From positions 1 to 32,450 of the forward strand of contig NZJA01000014.1 of assembly GCA_002691835.1 (NCBI GenBank): a stretch of DNA of 32,450 bases, read 5' to 3'. Shown here piece by piece: positions 1-8,133 of the stretch (its first letter is position 1; each line of letters starts with the position of its first letter). Source of the DNA: Planctomycetota bacterium. GTDB taxonomy: Bacteria > Planctomycetota > UBA8108 > UBA1146. The notes under the pieces are model-generated. The model saw nothing but the letters and a program-made list of their open reading frames with translations. It did not search any database and was not told where the DNA came from. A program made the position numbers and the translations under genes.

Positions 1-1037
1 ATGGTGATGCTGCCCTGGCGGCGCTGGGTTTCCATCTGGCTGGTGATCTGCGCCCACTTGCCACTGCGGATCAGGTGCGAGAGAGAAGGGTGGTTGACCA
101 TCACTTCCATCGCCGCCCTTCTTCCTTGGCCATCCTTTCGCGGCACCAGTTTTTGGGCGATGACCATCGACAGGCTGAAGGAAAGTTGCGAGCAGATTTC
201 GCTGGAGCGTTCTCCCGGGAAGAGATCGACGAGGCGGGTGATGGCCCCGCGAGCATCCTTGGTGTGCAGGGTGGTGATCACCACATGACCGGTTTCAGCG
301 GCGGTCAGCGCGAGGGCGGCGGTTTCCGGATCGCGTACCTCGCCGACGAAAATCACATCCGGATCTTCCCGCAGCGCACTGCGCAAGCCGCCACTGAAGG
401 ATGACAGGTGCTGGCCCAGTTCTCGTTGCGAGACGAGGGCCTTGTCGCCGTCGAGGATGTATTCGATGGGGTCTTCCAGAGTGATGACCCGTTCACCCCG
501 TTCTTTGGCTCTTCTTGTCAGCAGGCTCGAGACGGTGGTCGATTTTCCACTGCCGGTGATGCCGGTGACGATGACGAGCCCCTGATCCATCGCCATGAAT
601 TGTTTCCAAGTACTGTCGAAGGGGAAGCCCACTTCTTCAGGGGGTGGAACGTTGCGGGCGAGCACCCGCAGAGCCACACAGGTGCCCTCGCGGGCACGGA
701 AGACATTGATGCGGAAGGAGAGATCTTTCTCCGGCCACTCCCAGGAAGCGTCGACATCCTCTCCCGCATTGACCCGATCGAGGGTGTCCTCGCGCAGGGC
801 GGGTTTGATGAGAGCCTGAACCGTGTCGTCGTCGAGGTTTGCACCGCCCGGCAGGGGAATCAGTTCTCCATCGAACCGGTAGTGCGCCGGCTTGCCGGGT
901 CGCAGGTGCAGATCGCTGATGCGCAGGACTCCCCCGGAGAAGAAGCCGGGATCGGCGAATCTGTCGAGCAGGTCGAGCAGGCTCCAGCGCTGTTCCTTGA
1001 CACCGTAAACGGGACGGAAGGGGTCCTTGGTACTCAT
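1..1037 (-). CDS. PilT-like type IV pilus retraction / type II secretion ATPase (3' end outside window)
   Basis: This is a hexameric secretion-type ATPase of the PilT/GspE superfamily, which normally powers retraction of type IV pili from the cytoplasmic face of the inner membrane. About 345 residues are visible. An N-terminal PAS-like PilT domain (ISDLHLRPG at 40-48) is followed by Walker A GITGSGKST (159-167), an Asp box (TLEDPIEY), Walker B with DPDVIFVGEVRD (225-236) and a His box ITTLHT (254-259). The final visible residues match the PilT C-terminal helix region (SHLIRSGKWAQITSQM), so probably only a short tail is missing beyond position 1. The ATG at 1037 is preceded by a weak AGAGAC. 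No other pilus gene is in view, so PilT versus PilU or an orphan paralogue cannot be decided. The long open frame on the opposite strand is a high-GC shadow. Confidence 0.9.
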   Translation of the reverse strand, partial: MSTKDPFRPVYGVKEQRWSLLDLLDRFADPGFFSGGVLRISDLHLRPGKPAHYRFDGELIPLPGGANLDDDTVQALIKPALREDTLDRVNAGEDVDASWEWPEKDLSFRINVFRAREGTCVALRVLARNVPPPEEVGFPFDSTWKQFMAMDQGLVIVTGITGSGKSTTVSSLLTRRAKERGERVITLEDPIEYILDGDKALVSQRELGQHLSSFSGGLRSALREDPDVIFVGEVRDPETAALALTAAETGHVVITTLHTKDARGAITRLVDLFPGERSSEICSQLSFSLSMVIAQKLVPRKDGQGRRAAMEVMVNHPSLSHLIRSGKWAQITSQMETQRRQGSIT

Positions 1038-1390
1038 CAGGTCTCTTTTCAGGGTCTCAGTCGGCTTTTCATTTCCTGTGGCCGGATGTTCAGGCTTGGT
1101 TGCAGGCCCTGAATTCCGGTCTTATCCTCGTTAATATAGGTGTCTGGAAGGCTCCGTCGACTGTTGACCATGAGGCCCGGCTGAGGATTCGATATTTTCG
1201 GGCTGGATCAACGATGTCTGGGGGGTTATTCAGGCTTTTACGGGTTTTTTACGAAATTCCGTAAGGCAGGCACCCTGCATTGCCGAAGTATCCAGTGTTG
1301 GCCGGTGGCCGGCTCGCATGCGTGACCTCCGGGAAGTACGCCCCCCGGGGGACGCATTCAAGCCCGCGATCGTTCCTGGAAAAAAGTGTC
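1038..1390. other. Divergent intergenic region between the PilT-like gene and rnc
   Basis: This 353-base stretch separates two divergent genes and should hold promoters for both, but no convincing -35/-10 pair could be chosen. It contains a short inverted repeat, TTACG-AAATTC-CGTAA (1249-1264), and a GC-rich self-complementary patch around 1339-1352. A TTG at 1280 would extend the RNase III frame by 37 residues. Those residues do not resemble the family and have no ribosome binding site, so they are treated as non-coding. Confidence 0.5.
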
Positions 1391-2128
1391 ATGGTCGGTC
1401 CACGTGGATTTGAACACGAAAATATAGCCCCAGCGGATCTCAAGCGCCTTGAGGTGTGTGAGAAGCGTATCGGGTATCACTTCAGGGATCCTAACCATCT
1501 GGTTCAGGCCCTGACCCACTCATCCCTCAAGACCATCGATAATCCTTGCAATGAGCGCATGGAGTTTCTCGGTGATTCGGTGCTCGGGATGGTGATGACA
1601 GAGTTCCTTTTCAATTTCTTTCCAGATCGTCCAGAGGGGGAGCTGACCCAGATAAAGTCTGCGGTCGTCTCGACCAATACTTTGGCGGAGGAGAGTATGC
1701 GCCTGGGTCTCGATGAGGCCTACGCTGTTGGCAAGGGAGTGACCAGTCGTCGCAAGCTTCCCAATAGTTTGATGGCGAATGTCTTCGAAGCAGTGATCGC
1801 CGCAATCTATCTGGATGGTGGCATTGATCAGGCCAAAGAATTTATCGTTCGAAATCTTTACCACCAAGTCCTCGCTGTCCATCAGAAGGAGCACTCCGTC
1901 AACTACAAGTCTTTCCTGCAGCAGCATCTGCAGAAGGAAGATGGCTCAACCCCGAACTATCGGGTCAGGAGCGAGACCGGTCCCGATCATGCCAAGGAAT
2001 TTGTCGTTCAGGCGATGCTGAAAAAAGAAGTGCTGGGCGTGGGAGAGGGAACGACCAAGAAAGAGGCGGAGCAAGCAGCCGCCAAAGCCGCCCTCGATAA
2101 GCTCGGCGTCGACCCCACCGAAAGCTAG
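1391..2128 (+). CDS. rnc: Ribonuclease III
   Basis: Double-stranded RNA endonuclease that matures rRNA precursors and cleaves structured mRNAs in the cytoplasm. From the ATG at 1391 it is 245 residues, close to the usual ~230. The N-terminal RNase III domain carries the signature NERMEFLGD (54-62), supplying the metal-binding E58 and D62. A second helix reads MANVFEAVIAAIYLD (128-142) with the conserved E133. A C-terminal dsRNA-binding domain spans about 168-238 (NYKSFLQQHLQ, then TTKKEAEQAAAKAAL). The ATG at 1391 is preferred to the upstream TTG at 1280 because GGAAAAA precedes it and the family begins near this point. The residue normally Asp before the second catalytic Glu (D114 in E. coli) is Asn130 here. 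mfd follows on the same strand and may be co-transcribed. Confidence 0.95.
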   Translation: MVGPRGFEHENIAPADLKRLEVCEKRIGYHFRDPNHLVQALTHSSLKTIDNPCNERMEFLGDSVLGMVMTEFLFNFFPDRPEGELTQIKSAVVSTNTLAEESMRLGLDEAYAVGKGVTSRRKLPNSLMANVFEAVIAAIYLDGGIDQAKEFIVRNLYHQVLAVHQKEHSVNYKSFLQQHLQKEDGSTPNYRVRSETGPDHAKEFVVQAMLKKEVLGVGEGTTKKEAEQAAAKAALDKLGVDPTES

Positions 2129-2282
2129 ATCCGCAGGCATTTACAAAATTTCGTCATTCCTTTGCTCTCACTTTGAGTTCATCGGGTGAAATTTTGTCGC
2201 AGGCGGCTATCCTGTGGCCTTCCGGACAGATCATGGGAGCCATTTCGGTTTCTGCTGGCTGTCGGAAGTGAGCGGAGTTGCG

Positions 2283-5200
2283 GTGGCTACCCCCTCAGGG
2301 AGTACCGAGACAGATCGTGATCCGTTGATCGAAAGAGTCTTGAACGACTCATCGGTTCTGGGGGAGGTCTGTACCCGTCTCAAGAAAGACCCTGTTCTTC
2401 ATATTGGTCGCTGTACCGACGGAGCTGTCGGTTTATTACTGACCGCTCTCACTGAAAACCAGGATCGTCCCCTGCTCGTACTGACTTCCAGTCCTGATGC
2501 TGCTCAGCAGTTGCGTCAGGATGTGGCGACTTTTAGTGCTCGACCCATTGGAGATTTTCCGATGTGGGAAAGCCTCTTTGAGGAAGACTCGGAGCCGGAT
2601 CTCGATACTTTTCGAGATCGCATAGAAACAATGCGAGATCTTGAGTCCGGGCAAATCAAAACGGTGATCGCTCCAGTGCAGGCGGTATTGCAACCGATCG
2701 GACAAGAGACTGGAGAAGATCATCGGGTTGTCTTGAGAGTTGGAGATCGTCGGTCACGGGGAGATCTGGCTCGAAATCTTGTTGAAGCGGGCTATCGCCG
2801 CTTCCCGCAAGTTGCGAGGCCAGGAGATTTTGCCATTCGTGGAAGTCTTTTCGATGTGTGGCCTCGCGAAAGTCCAACGCCCTATCGCATCGATTTTTTC
2901 GATGATGAAATCGATGCGATTCAATCGATTTCACCCCGAGATCAACGTGTCAGTGGTGACCTTGAGCTGGTAGTGCTTTCATTGGCACCCAGAGATTCGT
3001 GGTTTATTCGTGGTTGGACCGGAACCCAGAAGTTGCTTTTCGATGCACTCCCAAAGGGTTCCGTGGTTGCGGTTTGGAATCCTAAAGAGGTCGAAGAGCG
3101 CGCCCATTTCCTGATAGGCCAATGGGCATCCGGTCATCGACAAGTCCTGGCGGAGAGCTTTTGGGAAAGAGCCGGCCGCCATGTTCGTCTTCAGCTGGAT
3201 CCCTTGATTCCCGAGGGCGGGCACCGACCCCTTCAGTTGCCTGTGGTCTCAGCAGATCGTTATCAGGGATCACTGGAAGGTACGGTTTCAGCCCTTGCAG
3301 AGGTTTCCGATCGAGGTGAAGAGGTTGTCGTCTTTCTGCGACAAGAGGCGGAAGGAGAGCGTTTCCGAGAAGTGCTCTCCGAATCGAATGTCGGCCCGAC
3401 AGTGCGGGTTCGTATGGGACAGCTCTCGACAGGATTCCGTTGGCACGAAGATGGGGGCGGGATCTTTGTCAGCGGCAATGCCGCCCTTGGTCGAAAACGC
3501 AGCCTGGAAAAGAAAGAAACTCGAAAGCGTGTCGAGGGCCGTGCTGTCGACAACTTCCTTGAACTGGAGGAAGGGCAACTGGTCGTTCATGTCACCCATG
3601 GTATCGCCCGATATCAGGGATTAAGGGCGGTCAGGGATGGAGCTCGCCAGGGAGATTTTCTTGTTCTTGAATTTTCAGAAGGGGTGACTCTGCTCGTGCC
3701 GGTCGATCGCATCGATCTGGTACAGAAATATATCGGTGGCGGACGAACAGCTGGAAAACTCGATAAAGTTGGCGGTTCCCTATGGTCGAAGAAGAAGGCC
3801 CGTGCTGAAGAATCGGTTCACGATTTGGCTGCCGAACTTCTTGAAGTGCAGGCGATTCGTGCGGAAAGACCGGGGCATCCTTTCCCGGAGGACAATGTGG
3901 CGGTTACCGCCTTCGATGATGCTTTTCCCTATGATGAAACGGGTGACCAGCTTCACGCCATGGAAGCGATCAAGGGAGACATGGAAAAGCCGAAACCGAT
4001 GGATCGGCTGATCTGTGGAGATGTTGGCTATGGAAAAACAGAACTGGCGATGCGTGCGGCTTTTAAAGCGGTACAGGCGGGGAAGCAGGTCGCAGTTCTT
4101 GTTCCGACGACGGTTCTCGCCCAACAACACCTTGTGACTTTCCGCGAACGAATGGCAGAGTGGCCAATACAGGTCGAATCGATCAGTCGTTTTCAGGGTC
4201 GAAGAAAACAGAACGAGATCCTTGAGAAGGTCTCAAAGGGAGAGGTCGACATCCTCATTGGAACTCACCGCCTGCTCTCTGGCGATGTTCATTTTGAGGA
4301 CTTGGGATTGATCGTGATCGATGAAGAGCAGCGCTTTGGTGTGGCTCACAAAGAGAAGCTGAAGCAGTTGCGTCGTCTGGTGGATGTATTGACGATGACA
4401 GCGACACCGATTCCCCGAACTCTGCATATGTCACTGGTGGGAGTCAAAGATATCTCGAGTCTCCATGAAGCTCCTGAAGGTCGGGCTCCTGTTCAAACAG
4501 AGGTCACGGCTTTCGACGAACGACGATTTCGTCAGATTGGCCTGCGGGAGATCAACCGTGATGGACAGATCTATTGGCTTCACAATCGAGTCACCAGCAT
4601 TCAGGAATGCAAAAACCGAGTTGAGAGTTTGCTTCCTGAAGCCAAGGTGACGGTGGCTCACGGCCAAATGGATGAGTTGGAGCTGGAAGAACGGATGGTC
4701 GAGTTTATCGACAAGCGTGCGAATGTTCTGATTTCGACGACGATCATCGAGAGTGGCCTGGATATTCCCAGCGCCAATACGCTGATCGTCGAGCGCGCAG
4801 ATCGCTTTGGCTTGGCACAGCTGCACCAGTTACGGGGACGGGTGGGTCGCAGTCATCACAAAGCTTACTGCTATCTGGTGGTTCCCGATGACCAACCGAT
4901 CCGGCCGGAAGCACGAACCCGACTGCAGGCGATCGAGGAATACTCGGATCTCGGCAGCGGATTCCAAATTGCGATGCGGGATCTGGAGATTCGTGGAGCC
5001 GGAAACATTCTCGGTAAAGAACAGTCGGGTCATATCGGAGCAGTGGGATACGATCTCTTCTGTCGTCTGCTTGAGCGGGCCGTGGCTCACTTGCGGGGAA
5101 CTCCGGCAGAAGAGCCCCCTGATGTCGAGATGGCATTGTCGGGTCTGTGCCTGATTCCCGACAGTTATCTGCCGGATACTCGTCAACGCCTGCGACATTA

Positions 5201-5540
5201 TCGACAGATCGCGACAGCCCTGCGATCGGGGCAACTGGATGTGATCACCGAAGATCTTCATGACCAGTTTGGTCCTGTTCCGACTGAGACGTTACGTCTG
5301 ATTGGACAGCAACGGCTACGCATCACTTTGGGATCCTGGGGAGTCAATCGTATCTCACCGGAGGATGGCTGGATTATTCTTCGAGGTCATCGCGATGGCA
5401 TCGAACGGGGCTTCCGTGGTCTCGGCTGGGAAATCCGCCCACTTCCCGATGGCACGATTGCGGGCAGACCTCCCGGCAGCATGGCTCCGGATGATCTGGA
5501 TGGGGTGCTGGCAGCTTTAGGATTGCTGGCGACATCCTGA
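2283..5540 (+). CDS. mfd: Transcription-repair coupling factor Mfd
   Basis: Superfamily 2 ATP-dependent DNA translocase that removes RNA polymerase stalled at lesions and recruits UvrA to the template strand. The N-terminus is the UvrB-like module (FDDEIDAIQSISPRDQR resembles E. coli Mfd). A CarD/RID-type RNAP-interaction domain follows (LVVHVTHGIARYQGL). The RecG-like motor has Walker A GDVGYGKTE, the DEEQ box in VIDEEQRFG, TATPIPRTLHMSL, and the translocation region HQLRGRVGR. The C-terminal TRCF domain is intact. The frame opens at GTG 2214 (1,108 residues). GTG 2283 is preferred because GGAG lies five bases upstream and the UvrB-like region starts soon after, giving 1,085 residues against 1,148 in E. 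coli. The exact start is uncertain; the identity is not. Confidence 0.96.
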   Translation: MATPSGSTETDRDPLIERVLNDSSVLGEVCTRLKKDPVLHIGRCTDGAVGLLLTALTENQDRPLLVLTSSPDAAQQLRQDVATFSARPIGDFPMWESLFEEDSEPDLDTFRDRIETMRDLESGQIKTVIAPVQAVLQPIGQETGEDHRVVLRVGDRRSRGDLARNLVEAGYRRFPQVARPGDFAIRGSLFDVWPRESPTPYRIDFFDDEIDAIQSISPRDQRVSGDLELVVLSLAPRDSWFIRGWTGTQKLLFDALPKGSVVAVWNPKEVEERAHFLIGQWASGHRQVLAESFWERAGRHVRLQLDPLIPEGGHRPLQLPVVSADRYQGSLEGTVSALAEVSDRGEEVVVFLRQEAEGERFREVLSESNVGPTVRVRMGQLSTGFRWHEDGGGIFVSGNAALGRKRSLEKKETRKRVEGRAVDNFLELEEGQLVVHVTHGIARYQGLRAVRDGARQGDFLVLEFSEGVTLLVPVDRIDLVQKYIGGGRTAGKLDKVGGSLWSKKKARAEESVHDLAAELLEVQAIRAERPGHPFPEDNVAVTAFDDAFPYDETGDQLHAMEAIKGDMEKPKPMDRLICGDVGYGKTELAMRAAFKAVQAGKQVAVLVPTTVLAQQHLVTFRERMAEWPIQVESISRFQGRRKQNEILEKVSKGEVDILIGTHRLLSGDVHFEDLGLIVIDEEQRFGVAHKEKLKQLRRLVDVLTMTATPIPRTLHMSLVGVKDISSLHEAPEGRAPVQTEVTAFDERRFRQIGLREINRDGQIYWLHNRVTSIQECKNRVESLLPEAKVTVAHGQMDELELEERMVEFIDKRANVLISTTIIESGLDIPSANTLIVERADRFGLAQLHQLRGRVGRSHHKAYCYLVVPDDQPIRPEARTRLQAIEEYSDLGSGFQIAMRDLEIRGAGNILGKEQSGHIGAVGYDLFCRLLERAVAHLRGTPAEEPPDVEMALSGLCLIPDSYLPDTRQRLRHYRQIATALRSGQLDVITEDLHDQFGPVPTETLRLIGQQRLRITLGSWGVNRISPEDGWIILRGHRDGIERGFRGLGWEIRPLPDGTIAGRPPGSMAPDDLDGVLAALGLLATS

Positions 5541-5607
5541 TTAGCAGGAGCGACTCAGCTCTGTCCGATGATTCCGATTCACACACGGGCGATCCTGAAT
5601 GGGCAAC

Positions 5608-6594
5608 CTAGGGGCAGGGTGTGATCAAGCAGTCGAGAGCATCGTCGGTTGGATCGTTCCCGCAGCTGACAGGCTCAGGTGTTTGCGGCGAATTAGGCAC
5701 GAAGAGAGCACTCAGCAGGAAAACGGCATCCGGCAAGTTAAAGCTCCCATCGTCGTTGCAGTCGGCAGAGTCCGCACACGCAGGAAAAGGCGATCCCGGG
5801 ATGAAGAGGGCACTGAGGCCAAAAACGGCATCGGGAAGATTGACGGATCCGTCCTGATTGAGATCCCCGCGGGTGAAAGGTGTTCCCACCTGGCCGGAAG
5901 TCGTCATCGACCAACTGAAAACTTCATGAGCCTGGGTCAATCCACCGGTGGCTCCGGTAAAGCCGACCCAAGCCTCGTCACTCTCCAGGTACTCCGACAG
6001 ATTCAGGTCCACTGACATCAAGGGATTGTCGAGGTCGTCGAGGTAGACCTCAAAAGTGGTTCCGTCGTATCGGACTCTCATGGTGTGGAGGCCAGTCACG
6101 CTGACGCTCACGACACCGAGGCTGGCCGTGATTTCGTCGGCGGAGTTGGGCTGTCCGATCAACCCGTGAATCGAAAGGTGTTGGCCGGCGGGATCTGCCC
6201 AGTTTCCATTGGTGTAGTTATCGATTTCGACCACGAGAGAGCGGGCCATCCCGTGATAACCCAACTGACCCCCATTGGAAAAAAGGGCCGTGGCCGAGTC
6301 ATTCTGGATGACAAAGGCCATGCCATCCGCTCCTCCAGTGATCGGTGAAATTGCATACTGAAAAGTGGTGTCAAATCCTTGACCGACCGATTGGGGTTCG
6401 GAGGTGTAGAGTGCACCGACCTGTGAGATGGCAGAGATGGTGAGGCGTACACGATCGATGAATTGACTGGCATTGCCGACGGTGGTCAGACCGGTCATGT
6501 CTGAAAAGTCATCGTAATTAAAGTCTGCCTTGGAGCAGGCCGGGTGGGCCAGAAGATAGATGATCGCGCAGAAGAGTAATCCTGGCCGAAACAT
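5608..6594 (-). CDS. Secreted L-type (legume-like) lectin with two dockerin-like calcium repeats and a Cys tail
   Basis: Predicted exported carbohydrate-binding protein of 328 residues. A signal peptide (1-23, probable cleavage SKA-DFN) precedes a legume-lectin-like beta-sandwich (about 25-232). The motif VVEIDNYTNG (121-130), followed by DP (134-135) and H139, matches the Glu/Asp/Asn/Asp/His calcium-manganese site of L-type lectins. Two dockerin/EF-hand-like repeats follow: RGDLNQDGSVNLPDAVF (242-258) and CNDDGSFNLPDAVF (279-292), each followed by a near-identical LSALF helix. The last 20 residues carry CGNDPTDDALDC and a final Cys, a tail seen on secreted proteins of Planctomycetota and related phyla. 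Function inferred: binding glycans or attaching to a cell-surface or extracellular complex. It is transcribed alone, convergent with mfd and divergent from the amidohydrolase operon. Confidence 0.85.
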   Translation of the reverse strand: MFRPGLLFCAIIYLLAHPACSKADFNYDDFSDMTGLTTVGNASQFIDRVRLTISAISQVGALYTSEPQSVGQGFDTTFQYAISPITGGADGMAFVIQNDSATALFSNGGQLGYHGMARSLVVEIDNYTNGNWADPAGQHLSIHGLIGQPNSADEITASLGVVSVSVTGLHTMRVRYDGTTFEVYLDDLDNPLMSVDLNLSEYLESDEAWVGFTGATGGLTQAHEVFSWSMTTSGQVGTPFTRGDLNQDGSVNLPDAVFGLSALFIPGSPFPACADSADCNDDGSFNLPDAVFLLSALFVPNSPQTPEPVSCGNDPTDDALDCLITPCP

Positions 6595-6813
6595 GGAAAG
6601 CCTACTTCCTTTCGATCAGCGGGAAAGATATCGGGACAGGCCATCTGACAGTGGAGTAGATCCCGCGATTGAACCTTCTTGATTGTATCCTTCGTGGGAC
6701 CTCATTGCTTCCCTCTGATGACCTCCTCGGATATCTTCAAAAGGCGAAGAATTCAAAGTTAAAGCAATAATTTGACCATTGGTACGGCTAATCGAAAGGG
6801 TGTCAGAACACTC

Positions 6814-8133
6814 ATGAATCTACTGCAAAAAAAATACCTGTCCGCATGGACCGGATGCTGGTTGGCAATTCTGATTTCCGCACCATGCGGTGCGGCTGAC
6901 CTGCAGGCATTTATCGGAGCCCGCATCGTTCCTGTATCCGGACCAGAGATCGAGAAGGGCACTCTTCTTGTTCGTGATGGCAAGATTGAACAGATCGGTG
7001 AGGTTGATGCGGTCATCCTGCCAGATGGAGCGCAACGCATCGATGCTTCTGGCAAGACCATCATCCCTGGGTTGATCTGTACCCACAGTCATATCGGTTG
7101 GGGTGGAGGTGGTGACAGCTCGGATCCGATCCAACCTGAGTGCCACACTCTGGATTCAGTGGATGTCCGTTCAGCCAGTTTCATGCGTGCCAGAGCAGGG
7201 GGCTTGACTCTCGTCAATCAAATGCCGGGATCTGGGCATCTGATTAGTGGGCGTACGACTTATCTCAAACTTCGCGAGGGAGGCACCGTCGAGGATCTGT
7301 TGATCCACGATGCCAGCGGTTGGCCGATGGGTGGCTTGAAGATGGCGAACGGAACCAACTCCCAGCGCTCTGCTCCTTTCCCGGGAACCCGTGCCAAGTC
7401 CGCTTCACTGGTGCGCCAGGCCTACGTCAAGGCACAGGAGTACCAGGCGAAGATTGCCCGGGCGGAGGGGGATCCAGAGAAGATGCCGGAGAGAGATCTG
7501 CGCATGGAAGCGCTGGTCGAGGCCCTTGAGGGCAAGAGAATCGTCCATCACCACACCCACCGGCACGACGATATCCTCACCGTTCTGCGTCTCAAGAATG
7601 AGTTTGGTTTTGAAGTCGTGCTGCATCATGTCAGCGATGCCTGGAAGGTGGCGAAAGAGATCGCCGCCGCAGATGCATCCTGTTCCTTGATCGTTGTCGA
7701 TTCTCCGGGTGGAAAACTGGAAGCACGCGATATCAAACTGGAAAACGGTGCAGTGCTTGAGGACGAGGGGGTCAATGTGGCCTTCCATACCGATGACTGG
7801 ATCACTGACAGTCGTCTGTTCCTGCGCTCTGCGGCTCTTGGAGTCCGCGCTGGAATGTCCCGGGAGGGGGCATTGAGGGCATTGACCTTGTCCGGAGCAG
7901 AGATGTTGGGGCTCGCAGATCGCACGGGCTCACTGGAGGTTGGCAAGGATGCCGACTTCGCGGTGCTTTCTGGAGATCCTTTCAGTGTTTACACGCAGAT
8001 ATTGGAGACATGGGTCGAAGGCCAACAAGTTTTCGATCGCAACAATCCGGATCATCTGTTGTATGCCATCGGTGGACGCGGCGCCGGAGATGACAGTGCC
8101 TACAACTGCTGCGGCGGAGAGGAGAGTCACTAA
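6814..8133 (+). CDS. Exported amidohydrolase (imidazolonepropionase-like), complete metal site
   Basis: Metal-dependent hydrolase of the amidohydrolase superfamily (COG1228-like), probably cleaving an amide or peptide-like bond outside the cytoplasm; the substrate is unknown. From the ATG at 6814 it has 439 residues beginning with a signal peptide (1-27, CGA-ADL). Predicted metal ligands are visible: HSH at 91-93 after IIPGL, a His cluster HHHTHRHDD (245-253), H271/H272 in VVLHHVSD, and D327 in FHTDDW. The C-terminal composite beta domain has SLEVGKDADFAVLSGDP (373-389). An in-frame TTG at 6772 would add 14 residues but spoil the signal peptide. The C-terminus ends in a Gly/Cys-rich stretch (NCCGGEESH). 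Its stop overlaps the start of a paralogue by one base (TAATG), implying translational coupling. Confidence 0.88.
   Translation: MNLLQKKYLSAWTGCWLAILISAPCGAADLQAFIGARIVPVSGPEIEKGTLLVRDGKIEQIGEVDAVILPDGAQRIDASGKTIIPGLICTHSHIGWGGGGDSSDPIQPECHTLDSVDVRSASFMRARAGGLTLVNQMPGSGHLISGRTTYLKLREGGTVEDLLIHDASGWPMGGLKMANGTNSQRSAPFPGTRAKSASLVRQAYVKAQEYQAKIARAEGDPEKMPERDLRMEALVEALEGKRIVHHHTHRHDDILTVLRLKNEFGFEVVLHHVSDAWKVAKEIAAADASCSLIVVDSPGGKLEARDIKLENGAVLEDEGVNVAFHTDDWITDSRLFLRSAALGVRAGMSREGALRALTLSGAEMLGLADRTGSLEVGKDADFAVLSGDPFSVYTQILETWVEGQQVFDRNNPDHLLYAIGGRGAGDDSAYNCCGGEESH

Noticed and set aside
408..1112. A 234-codon plus-strand frame opposite the PilT-like gene
   Set aside because: The minus strand carries intact Walker A, Walker B and His-box motifs in the same place; the plus frame has no domain.
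1280..1390. N-terminal extension of RNase III from a TTG start
   Set aside because: It has no ribosome binding site and no similarity to the family; ATG 1391 gives the normal length.
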